A stretch of 64,000 nt of DNA, taken from NCBI RefSeq assembly GCF_001704415.2, contig NC_030817.1, positions 54,917,550-54,981,549 on the forward strand. Reading direction: 5' to 3'. A program made the position numbers and the translations under genes. The notes beneath the pieces were generated by a model. The model did not search any database and was not told the DNA's origin. It was given only the letters and a program-made list of their open reading frames with translations. Origin of the DNA: Capra hircus. Lineage: Eukaryota > Chordata > Mammalia > Artiodactyla > Bovidae. The stretch's first letter is position 1. Each line of letters opens with the position of its first letter. Shown here one piece after another: positions 12,190-24,657 of the stretch.

Positions 12190-13243
12190 CATCAAAATGG
12201 AAGACCTAAATGTCAAACATCAAACTACAACATTCCTAGATATAACACAGGAGAAAATCTAAGTGACCTTGGGTTTGGCAGTGACTTTTTACGATACATC
12301 ACTAAAAGCACAATCCATGAAAGAAAAATAGATGTGGGACTTCCCTGAAATTGAAAATTTCTGCTCTGTGAAAGACATTGTTAAAAGAATGAAAAGGCTG
12401 GGAGAAAATATTTGTAAAACGTACATCTGATAAAAGACTGATATGGTAAGTCCCCTACCCACAAACCTTTAAGTTTCAAACTTGCAATGATATGAACAGG
12501 TGTCCACATGTCCAATCACATGAGTCAGTTTGCGTGTCTGGTGTACACTGTCACACGTGTGCATCCTCTACCAGTGGCTGTGCTTTTGAGTGCCTCACTG
12601 TGCAGTACTGTATAGAGTACAGTATCTCTACTTCAAGCCAGGATGCCCAGAAGCAAACATAAAAGCAGGGGTGATGCAGCTGGTACACAAGAAATGCCAG
12701 ACGCTGTACTGTACTACTGTACTTTTCAAGGTACTACATTGTAAGATTAAAAACATTTTACTTTTTGTTTTTTATGTATTATTTGTGTGAAAAGTATTAT
12801 AAACCTATTACAGTACAGTACTATATAGCTAACGGTGTTAGTTGGGTACCTAAGCTAACTCTGTTGGACTTAAGAACAAATTGGATCTATGAACATGCTC
12901 TTGGAACAAAACTTGTTTGTATGCAGGAGACTTACTGTACCCAAATTACGCAAAGAACTCTTACAACACAATAGCAAAAAATATTAAATTGGGCAAAAGA
13001 TCTGAACTTCATCAAATGAGGTTCAAATAACAAAAAAGCGTATGAAAAGATGTTCAACATCATATGTAATTAGGTAACTGCAAATTAAAACAAACAGAGA
13101 TCACTACAAATCTATTAGAATAGCCAAAAGCTGCAACACTGACAATACTAAAAGCTGGCAAGGATGTGGAACAACGGGAATCTCTCTCATTCATGGCGTG
13201 GTTACCAAATGGTGAGCCGCTTCTCACAAAACTAAACTGCCAG
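12190..13243 (+). mobile_element. L1 LINE fragment (ORF2 3' region), split by a Tigger
   Basis: Plus-strand L1 phrases appear in order: gaaaatctaagtgacct, agatgtgggacttccctg, then after the Tigger gggcaaaagatctgaact, catatgtaattaggtaactg and gctggcaaggatgtgg. Decayed, with no usable ORF. The left boundary is approximate. Confidence 0.82.
12444..12937 (+). mobile_element. Tigger-family (Tigger7-like) DNA transposon, internally deleted
   Basis: Terminal inverted repeats are visible: tggtaagtcccctac at the left and gtatgcaggagacttactg at the right. TA dinucleotides flank it (12442-12443 and 12938-12939), as expected for pogo/Tc1 insertions. A relic of the transposase N-terminus (MPRSKHKSRGDAAGT) starts at 12640, and nearly all the rest of the transposase gene is deleted. 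Family number is from memory. Confidence 0.8.
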
Positions 13244-13952
13244 GTGCTGCACAAAGAGCATTACACATCTGACCTCTGCGTTTCTGCTTCATTTTGAACT
13301 TCACCAAACACATTATTATCCGTAGACCCTATACTGCTTATACCTGATAATTATTTCCCTCAACAGCCTCCAAAGAAGAATGAGTCTTTTACCAAAGTCA
13401 GTGTGATTGAAAAACCAAAACAGATAAATTCAAATATTTTTCTTATATATAAGTATAAGCAGAATCAGAGAAAAGAATTGGGTCCATCATTATTAAAATG
13501 TTCTACACAACCATCCAATAAGATCATATACTCAGGTTAAAATACTGCCTCCGTGAAACTTTTTTCCAATTTATGTGATTCATTGTTCTTGGCTTCCCCA
13601 ACCCACACCAGTTTCTCCAGCCTCTACAGAACCACAGAACATGTTCACACTTCTTTGTAGCTTTTTTTTTTCAGTGTTTTTGTAATTCATTTAAAAAATA
13701 CATACAAACAACAAGGAAAGAAACAAACCTCTTCTCCCACCAACTAATGAGTGTTGTCATAAGGGCCAAGACATTATTTTATCTTAGGGGCTTTTCAACT
13801 AGCAGTGAAAGCAGCTGTTCAGTAAGCTTTGCTGAAAGGTATGTACAGTACATCAAATTCAAAATAGGTATTTGTCTACTCTCATCAAACTTGATATTAT
13901 GAACTTACTGCCTTTTAAAGATTTCTGATACCTTATCTTTCTTCTCCCATAC

Positions 13953-14188
13953 CTGGTTATCCCAATATATGAAACTTCCTGCTTGATTTCATTGTTGACC
14001 AGTGAAAGCCCAAGACTATGGAGAGAAAAAGTTATTTCGTGATTGGCCTGCTCCATTTCTTCTGCCTGCAGAGCTTTGGAAACCAAGGCAACATCATCAG
14101 TGAAAAGCAAGACTCTCTGGCGCCCATCGAGAAATGATACCCAGTGTATCTGGATGTTTGCATCATAGGGAAACTGTCCACATTCATC
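13953..14188 (-). CDS. VPS13C: VPS13C window exon 27 (236 nt)
   Basis: Reads DECGQFPYDANIQIHWVSF, LLFTDDVALVSKALQAEEME, LHSLGLSLVNNEIKQEVSYI and GIT, ending phase 2. GLSLVNN-KQEVSYIGI is conserved across VPS13A, C and yeast Vps13. Confidence 0.98.
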
Positions 14189-14289
14189 CTGTGGGAAAGA
14201 GACTTCATATTAAAACCACAAACAGTAAGCTTTTATTACAGAAGGTTGAACTGCATGCAGTAGCTAAGAAAACATGACTATAAATCAGA

Positions 14290-14405
14290 AAACCATCAAA
14301 ATAACATAAATTAATTAAAGTTATACTTTACAATACTATATTGGTTTTGCCATACATCAACATGAATCTGCCACAGGTATATACACTTGTTCCCCATAAT
14401 GTGTT
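14290..14405 (-). repeat. L1 3' tail fragment
   Basis: The reverse complement reads gattcatgttgatgtatggc, then aaaaccaatatagtattgta and an AT-rich tail, the 3' end of a ruminant L1. A second minus-strand copy lies at 55850-55935. Confidence 0.7.
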
Positions 14406-15049
14406 TTGAAACATCCTCAATTTTTTCAAACAGTAACAGATCAATAGTGCTTATTTTTCTAAAACCTTAGTTTACGTTACCTAGTTAGGCTCAAAGGATA
14501 CTCAGCAGGAACAAGAATCTCCTTCAAAGGCACCAATGGCATAAGATGCTTACTTGTCTCCCAGATGGAGAACAGAATGGTTTAAAACTTTACTGGAAAT
14601 GTAATCTCAGGTAAAATTAGGTTTTAATACTTTATAATGCTGCAAGTATTTATATAAATCACACTGTTAAATAGTCAAACTATAGTACTCAGTTTGTATT
14701 AACTTTCACTAAGAAGAGCCTCCTTGGCTGACAGTCTTTTATAGCATTTAAAAATATTAGGTTTGATTTGGTGCACGTCTTAAGGTATTTAAATAATGAT
14801 TTTTTTTCATTCTGGACTCAACATAAATAAAACAACAGTTCACTTCAACAGTCAGTATAAGTACCTAATATGTGCTTTTCAAGCTTTCTTGGAACACAGA
14901 AGCCAAAAACAAACGATGTCGCCAAAAGCACAGAAATGGTTGCTATTTGCTATTCTCTGAAACTGATCTACAGCTTTTAACATATATCAAAGTAGACAGC
15001 CCGATTTTTTTACTCTAACATGATTAAATTTTATAAATGTTTCAGAGAT

Positions 15050-16160
15050 ACCTACTAAAAAAGGTGAATTTTCTCCTTGTAAACTACAAAATTTGATATG
15101 CATCTTGGTTCAATCTTGGTTATTATTCAAATGCTCTCTATTTGTTTTCAATCTATTGGATCTGTTAAAAATTAAATACGGTATATTTTAAAATATCCCC
15201 AGGCAACAATGTTTCAGTTGACTTCCAACATTTTCGGTCATACATTTTGATGCAATATTACTCACTGCATGAAGGTTTATGGCTATCATGCCTTCTGTGT
15301 CACATTATCATATTCTATTTAATGATTTTTGCTTTGAATCATAGTTAAATTGTTTTTTACTTTTGTTTACTTGTTAAATCTTTATCATCTCTTCATGCCT
15401 TTAACTTTCTGTGCAGTTAACGCAGATCTCATGTAAATAGCATCTGGTTAGAAACTACTTTTTAACTTAATCTGAATGTGATCTTTTAATAGGAGAATTT
15501 AAACCACTTTCATTTACTGACATGCTTGATGGGAAGCATGGTTTAGTGGGAAAAATCCAGCGACTATGAAGTCAAGAAGATCTGGTTTTGAGTTCTAACC
15601 AGCAGTTCTAAGTTATAACCATAAGAATTTATGATACTATATAATAAGCATTAACATATGATATATTCAACAAAATGCACTGACATTTGCCACTTACTAT
15701 ATACTTCCTTAGGCTTCCTTCTTTTACTGTAAGAGCAAATTTTTCTTTATTTTCATTTTCTCAATTGATTAGAATTCTTTTATTACTCACTTTGCTTCTA
15801 TTAATTGGTATCCTTTTAAAAAAAATCATCTTTGATCTATATTTCTGTAATTACAATTTAGGATTAAATGGTGTTAATATATCATGTTCAGAACATACTA
15901 ATTCCCTGCTCCCCCTTTCATTTTATTTTGTTGTCTTTGTCTTTCATCTCACCAACTTTCTCCTGTCATAGCTGTCGTATGTTTATAACTTTGGGAATCT
16001 CAGGCATACATTCTGAAAATTTTCACTGGTCCTTCTGCGGAAAAAAAATTTTCAGAAGTGTGATCAGCTTCTGAATCTTTAGGATCATGCTACAGTTTTC
16101 TCCTGAACTATTTTTTCGTAAACTCCATGTTTGCTTGTTTGTTTCCTGTTTATTCACACT
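15050..16160 (-). repeat. Old L1 fragment, interrupted by a partial MIR
   Basis: Antisense L1 ORF2-like phrases, for example gatcttttaataggagaatt and accactttcatttactgaca near 15.5 kb, with T-rich sequence continuing to 16.1 kb. A short MIR-like stretch (15527-15605, tggtttagtgggaaaaatcc) interrupts it. Assignment is tentative. Confidence 0.45.
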
Positions 16161-17264
16161 TAAACATCCTCTGGATCACTGAAAAAGCAAGAGAGTTCCA
16201 GAAAAAAACATTTATTTCTGCTTTATTGACTATGCCAAAGCCTTTGACTGTGTGGATCACAATAACTAAATCTAGGATGGGAACCAAATGTCTGAAAATA
16301 TGCAGTCAGGAAGCAACAGTTAGAACTGGACATGGAACAACAGAGTGGTTTCAGATAGGAAAAGGAGGCTGTATATTGTCACCCTGCTTATTTAACTTAT
16401 ATGCAGAGTACATCATGAGAAACGTTGGACTGGAAGAAGCACAAGCTGGAATCAAGATTGCCGGGAGAAATATCAATAATCTAAGATATGCAGATGACAC
16501 CACTCTTATGACAGAAAGTGAAGAGGAGCTAAAAAGCCTCTTGTTAAAAGTGAAAGAGGAGAGTGAAAAAGTTGGCTTAAAGCTCAACATTCAGAAAACG
16601 AAGATCATGGCACCTGGTCCCATCACTTCATGGCAAATAGATGCGGAAACAGTGGAAACAGTGGCTGACTATTTTGGGGGGCTCCAAAATCACTGCAGAT
16701 GGTGACTGCAGCCATGAAATTAAAAGACGCTTACTCCTTGGAAGAAAAGTTATGACCAACCTAGATAGCATATTAAAAAGCAGAGACATTATTTTGCCAA
16801 CAAAGGTCCCTCTAGTCAAGGCTATGGTTTTTCCAGTGGTCATGTATGGATGTGAGTGTTGGACTGTGAAGAAAGGTGAGCGCCGAAGAATCGATGCTTT
16901 TGAACTGTGGTGTTGGAGAAGACTCTTAAGAGTCCCTTGGACTGCATGGAGATCCAACCAGTCCGTGCTAAAGGAGATCAGCCCTGGGTGTTCATTGGAA
17001 GGACTGATGTTGAAGCTGAAACTCCAGTACTTTGGCTACCTCATGCAAAGAGCTGACTCATTGGAAAAGACCCTGATGCTGGGAGGGATTGGGGGCAGGA
17101 GGAGAAGGGGACGACCGAGGATGAGATGGCTGGATGGCATCACCAACTTGATGGACATGAGTTTGAGTAAACTCCAGGAATTGGTGATGGACAGGGAGGC
17201 CTGGCGTGCTGTGATTCATGGGGTCACAGAGTCAGACACAGACTGAGTGACTGACTTGAACTAA
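16161..17264 (+). mobile_element. BovB LINE 3' part with reverse-transcriptase motif
   Basis: Plus strand. Starts in the EKAREFQ region, has a roughly 100-bp internal deletion after AKAFD, then ILSPCLFNLYAEYIMRN, the RT active-site motif YADDTTLM near 16.49 kb, and VMYGCECWTVKKGERRR, ending at the BovB 3' terminus. Two long frames (to 16705 and from 16641) are offset by one indel near 16.67 kb. Without the 5' ORF and endonuclease it cannot mobilise itself. Confidence 0.94.
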
Positions 17265-18119
17265 ATGAGGAAAGTGCTTTACAGTACTGTGTGGATTTTC
17301 TTTGAATTCCCTTTTCATGTACACCTGAGCCTCAGCAGAATTCCCTTCTCAGATCAGCCAGGAGACAAGGAAATGGCTGTCTTATTTCTAGCTTAATTTT
17401 CATAACCTGGAAGATTGCCAGTTGAATAAGGCCCAATAATCTATTTCTTACTGTCTGGTTTTCTAACACCAAATAGAACAGAAATATTTAAAACCACAAG
17501 CCTGTCAATACACTACTGCCAGGATTCTTTATGATTTTGCCTTAATTTATAGACCTTGACATAGTCTTTCAGGATGGTGATACCATTCTTTCTCCAGTAT
17601 CTGTGTACTGCCTTATGGGAGTTGTGGTTGCTGAGGGGCATGAAATGTGAGGAGAACGAAAATAACACCAGCATAGTACAGGGACCCCTGGTCAAGCTAG
17701 CATGTCTCTGAGTCAGAGACCTCATTGTAACAGGGAACTTAAGCTCCTCTCTACCACTTACAACCCTCGAGGGTTTCTCTGTTGTAAAAAGTAAAGCATA
17801 AGCAAGTAACAGAGCTCCATCAAATTGTCATGGCAAAAATCACTCCAAGAATCTCATAACCATCAGTCTGATTTTTCAAAACTCTATCTCTTTTACGGGT
17901 ATTTCAGAGAGAATATAGGAGAGGATAATTCAGTCACTCTTGGCCAATTACTATTTTAAATAACCAAGAAAGCTTTTATGACAACTGGCATTATCAGACA
18001 GTGGAATATGACACTGTATGAACTTTTCAGCGTAGAATATAATCCTACAGAAACTAGGTACCACTCGTGGAGGACCAGTGTCTTATTGGAGGGAGGCTGG
18101 CAGATGAATTCTTTTACTT

Positions 18120-18299
18120 TTATAAGTATTTATTTATTTGGCTGCACTGGTTCTTAGTTGCGGCATGCGAGATCTTTAGTTAAGGCATATGAACTCTTAC
18201 TGTAGCATGTGGGATCTAGTTCTCTGACCAGGGATCACACCCGAGCAGCCTGCATTGAGACCATGGAGTCTTAGCCACTAGACCACCAGGGAAGTTCCC
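18120..18299 (-). mobile_element. CHR-2 type SINE, antisense
   Basis: Contains ttcttagttgcggcatgcga, ctctgaccagggatcacacc and gaccaccagggaagttcc, the reverse complement of the Cetartiodactyla CHR SINE. Confidence 0.87.
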
Positions 18300-18785
18300 G
18301 GCAGATGAATTCTTAATCCCTTCCCAAAGTCTAAGTGTCTAGGAAATAACATGTTTAATTAATTTAGCTATCTAGATAGTATTTCAATAAGTAATTCATT
18401 ATATTTCTTATACGGATAGTTTACTACTGTCATACTCCTTTAATTAAAAAACCATATGGCTTTGATAGGGAAAACTTGCCTTAAAAAATCTTACAGCTAA
18501 CAGTGGTATACAAAATAAAGCTGTTTTTCACTTTTAGCCTCAAAACTCTTTCCTTATTAAAAAAAGTAAATAAAAAAGTACTGGTCTTAGGCAAGCTGAA
18601 ACAGGCCTATTTTTTTTAATGCAAATAAAGTATTTTGACTGATCTAGGACAAAATATTGGTGTGAACTATTTACCAACTAAAGCCCCAGAGCAACTTATT
18701 TTGAAAATAGTTGCAATTCATTTTTAGTTCAATAAAGAAAAAGATGACAGTGTGAAGCTAACTTATCTATTTCCTTTGTTATCAG

Positions 18786-18999
18786 GCACTTCCCTGGTGG
18801 CTCAAACAGTAAAGAATCTGCTGCACTGCAGGAGGCCTGGGTTCGATCCCTGGGTTGGGAAGATCCCCTGGAGGAAGGCATGGCAACCTACTCCAGTTTT
18901 CTTCCCTGGAGAATCCCCATGGACAGAGGAGCCTGGCAGGTTACAGTCAATAGGGTCGCAAACAGTCAGACACGACTGACCGACTAAGCACAGCACACT
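18786..18999 (+). mobile_element. Bov-tA SINE
   Basis: Sense orientation: acttccctggtggctcaaac (tRNA-like A box), ggttcgatccctgggttg (B box), ggacagaggagcctggcagg and cacgactgaccgactaagca. Confidence 0.93.
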
Positions 19000-19030
19000 T
19001 CATATGATACCCATTCACATCAGATGATAC

Positions 19031-19157
19031 CTTTAACAGATCATGTTCCCCAACATTTGCTGCATAACTCCATTTAAGCTTTCTGGTACCAGTGGGATCT
19101 TCCCAGGCAAAGAGTCGAACTTGTCTTGGCAGCAACACCATTTCTTCCTTTGACCCG
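19031..19157 (-). CDS. VPS13C: VPS13C window exon 26 (127 nt)
   Basis: Reads SGSKEEMVLLPRQVRLFAW, then EDPTGTRKLKWSYAANVGEH and DLLK, ending phase 0 before gtatca. The LFAWEDPTG(T/S)R motif closes the VAB region. Confidence 0.98.
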
Positions 19158-19579
19158 CTGAAACACAAGCGACAGAGGGAAGATTAAAATACCCTGGCCT
19201 TGAGAAACGTAGACCTGTGGTTTACTGAGGAGGGGATTGGCACAAACATGTTATAAAACTGCCTTTGTTAATAAAACACAACTCTGCCTAAAGATAAGTA
19301 CCCTAAAATGTCCAAATAACTAATGATCTTGAAGCTTGAGGGCAAAGAATATTGCTCTTTCTGAAGCTGCAGTATACTCTGAACTGATCCAGGTAAGATG
19401 GCACTAACAAAATTCATGAAGGTAAACAGACTGGTACCTCAGAATTCATCTATAGAAAAGGTTGTGAATAGTAAACTTTTTAGGAGCAGAGAACTTTACT
19501 TGGTACTCAAATTGGAGATTTTAATCAAAAGCAATGTATAAGAAGTAAGAGTCTCAGAAGAGAAAACAACGGTTTGTTC

Positions 19580-19755
19580 CCCTGCTACTCCAAGCGCGGT
19601 CCCTGGGCCAGCAGCACCAGCATCACCTCGAGGCTTGCTGGAAAGGGCAATATCCCGGGACCCACAAAAAACCAACTAACCCAGAACGTGCATTTTTACA
19701 GGATTTCTAGGAGATTTTAATGCTGATATTTAAGTTTAACGAGTATTGGTTTAGA
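19580..19755 (+). repeat. MER5A-like hAT-Charlie relic
   Basis: Contains aagcgcggtccctgggccag, gcagcaccagcatcacctcg and tctaggagattttaatgctg, the middle of the MER5A non-autonomous DNA transposon, well diverged. Confidence 0.75.
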
Positions 19756-19887
19756 TAACACGAGACTTTGCAGAGAACTAAAATAAAACAAAAAGTAACC
19801 CATTTAGGGTTTAATCTATACTTTCAAATCTCTCAGCAGATTCAAGCCATGAGAGTTAAGAATACGTTGAACCTGGAAAGCATTAAT

Positions 19888-20197
19888 TTTTTAAAATTTA
19901 TCTATCTTTGGCTGTGCTGGGTCTTCACTGCTGTCTGAGGGCTTTCTCCAGTTGCAGGGAGTAGCGGGTCCTCTGCTGTAGCGTGCGGACTTCTCACTGT
20001 GGTGGCTTCTCCTGTTGTGGAGTTCAGGCTCTAGAGCACTTGGGCTTCAGCAGTGGTGGCCCGTGGTCTCACCAGTTGTGGAACATGGGCTCTGCTGCTC
20101 TGAGGCATGAGGGATCTTTCCAGACCAGGGATCGAACCCATGTCTCCTGCATTGGCAGGCGGACTCTTAGCCTCTGGATGACCAGGGAAGTCCCAGC
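19888..20197 (-). mobile_element. Long CHR-type SINE, antisense
   Basis: Reads ctttggctgtgctgggtctt, repeated gtggcttctcctgttgtgg-type phrases, ccagggatcgaacccatgtc and ccagggaagtccc. Related in layout to 59568-59906. Confidence 0.85.
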
Positions 20198-20918
20198 AAG
20201 GCATTACTTTTTATATATTTATATGCCTGTGTGTGTATACATATATATAATGGGTATTATTATTTTATATTATAATATATACGTAAAAATAATGCCCTGA
20301 AGATTTATAATAATAATTCTCTGCAAATATATTATTACATATTTTAAGAATCTAAAGCTGCCTGTTTAATGACATCACCCAAGCTAAACAACAGCACACA
20401 CAAGGACGACAAAATTCCTGTCAGTCTGTACTACAACACATTCAATATCACTATGTAATCTTCCACTTCTATCGTCTTCAGCCCTCTGCCCTCCTGTTTA
20501 ACATTCTACTCTCCTACAAAAACAATACGATTTACAGAGAGAGGTTCACTGAGCATCACGAGACCGCAAAAGAACGGTACTGCCTAAACAAGTTCACAGT
20601 TCCTTGTATGCAGTTCTGAAATGTAAAAAGCTTCGAAATCCCAAATGCTCTTCTCTTAAGTTTGGTGTCCAAACTCATGTGGCAGCAAAACTTGATCTGA
20701 ACTGATGGGAAACTATTAATACTTTCATTTATCTCACTTATCATGAATGTTTATACGTTCTGCTACAGGAATACTAATGTGCTGGTTACAGAGTACTGCC
20801 TCAGAACTTGCTAGGGCTATTAGCAATACACATCCCTATAACCTTTCGAAAATCTGAAAACACATGGAAGGTGAAACACATCTAGACCCAAAGATTTCCT
20901 AGAAGGAACTGTGGACCA

Positions 20919-21137
20919 GGGGCCTCCCTAGTGGCTCAGTTGGTAAAGAATCTGCCTGCCAATGCAGGGGACACACAAGACCCAGGTTCGATCGCTAGGT
21001 CAGGAAGATCCCCTACAGAAAGAAATGGCTATCCACTCCAGTATTCTTGCCTCAGAAATCCCAAGGACAGAGGAGCTGGCAGGTTACATTCTATCGGGGT
21101 GCAAGAGTGGAGTACAACTTAGCAACTAAACCACCGA
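20919..21137 (+). mobile_element. Bov-tA SINE
   Basis: ggcctccctagtggctcagt at the head, aggttcgatcgctaggtcag as a decayed B box, ccactccagtattcttgcct, and acttagcaactaaaccacc at the end. It finishes about 40 bp from the exon 25 donor side. Confidence 0.92.
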
Positions 21138-21176
21138 AAACAAATCTGATTTTCTAAGAACCTTTTTATTTCATAC

Positions 21177-21310
21177 CTCTGTTTATATGTGAGGATGTCC
21201 CATGGTGTGTGGTTTATTATTAGGGCAGGTGCACATCCCTCATGGTAGTCAGAAAAGCTGATGACAGTTGAATGCGGAGCAGTATCTACATCCACCAAGA
21301 TACCCCCATT
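21177..21310 (-). CDS. VPS13C: VPS13C window exon 25 (134 nt), VAB repeat 6
   Basis: Reads NGGILVDVDTAPHSTVISF, SDYHEG and LIINHTPWDILTYKQ, the sixth Asn-bearing VAB repeat. In other human VPS13 proteins, changes of the Asn in the outer VAB repeats are disease alleles. Ends in phase 2. Confidence 0.98.
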
Positions 21311-21594
21311 CTATTGCAGAAAAAAGGAGTACGTTTGAAGCATTGGTTTAAACTGCACGTTACGTTTAGAATTTCAATCACTCATACAGATATTAAAAAG
21401 CCTGTTTTCTTAAATTCCTACAGAAAATCACACTGGCTCTGATCTATTACAAACGTATGTACAGCATTATATACTGTTAGAGTTAGTATACCTTCCATTA
21501 ATTATCAGGATATTTTAGAGCATGTCTGAATAAAATATTGTAAAGTAAACTTTAAAAATCAAAGATATTTTATTTTAAAAACAGGAAAACATAC

Positions 21595-21723
21595 CAGATC
21601 TTCCAAGCTCAATAAAGTGCCATTATCCTGTTGGTTATAAAAGAATGGCCTGGATGATCCCTCACAGCTCACCACTCTCACACAAAGTTTGCCTGAAAAT
21701 TTCTCAGGCCAAAATGGAAGGTT
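21595..21723 (-). CDS. VPS13C: VPS13C window exon 24 (129 nt)
   Basis: Forty-three codons: NLPFWPEKFSGKLCVRVV, SSRPFFYNQQDNGTLLSLED. The L/IPFWPE motif is a conserved VPS13 VAB element. Phase 0 at both ends. Confidence 0.98.
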
Positions 21724-22069
21724 CTGAAAATATGAAAGTCAAATATCAGTCTTAAAACAATACTATGGTAAATAAAACAGTGGCTAATAAAGTTTTAAAT
21801 TCTAATTCAGATCATAACTCAGTTATCACTGTTTCTTAAAAGAGCTCCTTTACATTTCATATTGAGATTATTGACAATATAATGATTATTTATGAACCCA
21901 AAGAAATTCCATCAGAAGAACAGATGTATTAGTCTTTTCATACTTACAGAATAATTACAATATGAGGAACTGAAGTGCTATTAAGAACATCTCAAATATC
22001 TTAAATATTTTAAAATTATAATCTTAATATTTGCTTTTATGAATTGCACTATGAATTCTTCCAGAGTAT

Positions 22070-22235
22070 CTTGTCCTAGATAAACCACAAGGCAACTGAA
22101 GGCAGAAGACCTTGCTGGCACTCCTGACACTACCCCCCACAGCTGTTTGATCTTAATCTTGACCTTTTTGAGCCTCAGTTTCCTCACCTGTAAAACTGAG
22201 ATTTTAGTTCATAAAACAAAAGTTCCTCACCCATG
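22070..22235 (+). repeat. MIR SINE
   Basis: ttgacctttttgagcctcag then tttcctcacctgtaaaactg, the conserved MIR core, with a decayed tail. Confidence 0.8.
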
Positions 22236-22812
22236 ACAGAATACTGGGTAAATTCTATTTCTGAAAAGAATACGGCTACTATCAAACTCACATCAAAGAC
22301 AAAAAGATAAGGAACACGTATTTGCTGCGAAGTCTATGGAGATCATTCTAAGTGCCTTGGAAAGCCCATGCCTCTTAGAGGTCTAACTTTGCATTGTAAG
22401 TGGAGTCCCTCCTCTTAAACTTTTGGCCAAGCAATTTTAAAGAGAATTTTAGAATTATTTTTAGATGTACAGAAAAACAGTCCTATCCTTCAGTCCGCTG
22501 GTTTGGTTGAAAACTCAGGCAAATTCAGGCACTAATGCTTGTGTGCATCTGCCCCCTCCCCCACTTTCCTTATTCTCTTCACTTCGCCTCTTGTTGAGTC
22601 TGCAAAGTTTTGTTCAAATACCAGCTCTTCTATGAAACATTTTCTTTCGATCTAGGCCACAATGATCTCAATCTCCAATAACCTTACTGACCTAAAAAAA
22701 AACAAAACTGAGATTCAACTTCCTTCTCTGTAAAGTAAGGTGGTTGAATTTTGGGGATTTTTTTTCAAGGAAACTTCCAGTTCATCTATTCAGAGATCCT
22801 ATAACCACCTAT

Positions 22813-24282
22813 CAGTCAGTTCAGTTCAGTCGTTCAGTTGTGTTAGACTCTTTGTAGACTCCATGGACTGTAGCACACCAGGCTTTCCAGTCCATCACCA
22901 ACTCCTGGAGCTTGCTCAACTCATGTCCATTGAGCCAGTGATGCTATCCAACCACCTCATCCTCTGTTGTCCCCTAAACCTCGCAGTTCCCAGGATCAGG
23001 GTCTTTTCCAATGAGTCAATTCTTCGCATCACGTAGCCAAAGTATTGGAGCTTCAGCTTCAGCATCAGTCCTTCCAATGAATATTTAGGACTCATTTCCT
23101 TTAGGACTGACTGGTTGGATCTCCTTGTAGTCCAAGGGACTCTCAAGAGTCTTCTCCAACACCACAGTTCAAAACCATCAATTCTTCGGCATTCAGCTTC
23201 CTTTACCGTCCAACTCAAATCCATACATGACTAGTGGAAAACCATAGCTTTGACTAGATCAACCTTTGTTAGCAAAGTAATGTCTCTGCTTTTTAATATG
23301 CTGTCTAGGTTGGTCACAGCTTTTCCTCCAAGAAGCAAGCGTCCTTTAATTTCATGGCTGCAGTCACCATCTGCAGTGCCTTTTTACCCCCAAAAAATAA
23401 AGTTTGTCACTGTTTTCATTGTTTCCCCATCTATTTGCCATGAAGTGATGGGACCAGATGCCATGATCTTAGTTTTTGGAATGCTGAGTTTTAAGCCAAC
23501 TTTTTCACTCTCCTCTTTCACTTTCATCAAGAGGCTCTTTAATTTTTCTTTGCTTTCTGCCATAACGGTGGTGTCATCTGTGTATCTGAGGATATTGATA
23601 TTTCTCCTGGCAATCCTGATTCCAGCTTGTGGTTCATCCAGCCTGACATTTCACATGAGGTACTCTGCATATAAGTTAAATAGGCAGGGTGACAATATAC
23701 AGCCTTGATGTACTCCTTTCCCAATCTGGAAACAGTCTGTTGTTCCATGTCTGGTTCTAACTGTTGCTTCATCAAGTGGGCCTTAAGAAGCATCATTAGG
23801 AACAAAGCTAGTGGAGGTGATGGAATGCCAGTTGAGCTATTTCAAATCCTGAAAGATGATGCTGTGAAAGCGCTGCACTCAATATGCCAACAAATTTGGA
23901 AAACTCAGCAGTGGCCAGGACTGGAAAAGGTCAGTTTTCATTCCAACCCTAAAGAAAGGCCATGACAAAGAATGTTCAAACTACCATACAATTGCACTCA
24001 TCTCACATGCTAGCAAAGTAATGCTCAAAATTCTCCAAGCCAGGCTTCAGCAATGCGTGAACAATGAACTTCTAGATGTTCAAGGTGGATTTAGAAGAGG
24101 CATAGGAACCAGAGGTCAAATTGCCAACATCTGCTGGATCATCAAAACAGCAACAGAGTTCCAGATAAACATCTACTTCTGCTTCATTGACTATGCCAAA
24201 GCCTTTGACTATGTGGATCACAACAAACTGTGGAAAATTCTTTAAGAGATGGGAGTATCAGACCACGTACCCTGCCTCCAAT
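22813..24282 (-). mobile_element. BovB LINE with 5' inversion
   Basis: The 3' part (22813 to about 23780) is antisense: VEFELWCWRR-type fragments (RIDGFELWCWRRLLR) and ATVRTRHG at its inner end. From about 23785 the sequence switches to plus strand and reads earlier BovB coding sequence, NKASGGDGMPVELF to YFCFIDYAKAFDYVDHNKL, stopping at CCTGCCTC near 24282. That order is the classic twin-priming 5' inversion, with about 10 codons lost at the junction. I see no clear flanking duplication. Confidence 0.9.
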
Positions 24283-24657
24283 AGCTTGCCATATATTATC
24301 TTCTTCTCTATGTATTAATTTAAGAGAGTCTTACGCCTTCCAAGATTGGATGTTTCTTGAATATAAAGACATTATCTTGACTACTGACAGAATAGTAAAT
24401 TATTTTTATGTACATTTTACAGCACATATCCACATTTATATACATAGGAAGAACCATAAAATGAGTGTTAACAGTCTAGACTAGACTAGTGATAAATATT
24501 ATCAACAATTTTTTCTTTTTAACGTATGTTTATAGTATTAAAGGAAAGTCTTTCAAAGTTGGCTGTCATAGTTTAACACACAAATATGGCAGCAAAGTGA
24601 TTATGACAGAGAGATATATAATTCTTATTTACATGTTGATATTTACTTGTACATTTT

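Noticed and set aside
12590..12974. Two small open frames as genes
   Set aside because: They lie inside the internally deleted Tigger element; only a short transposase-start relic is recognisable, in another frame.
18786..18999. tRNA gene (A and B box-like sequence)
   Set aside because: The tRNA-like part belongs to the Bov-tA SINE family, found many times here in both orientations, and lacks a full cloverleaf.
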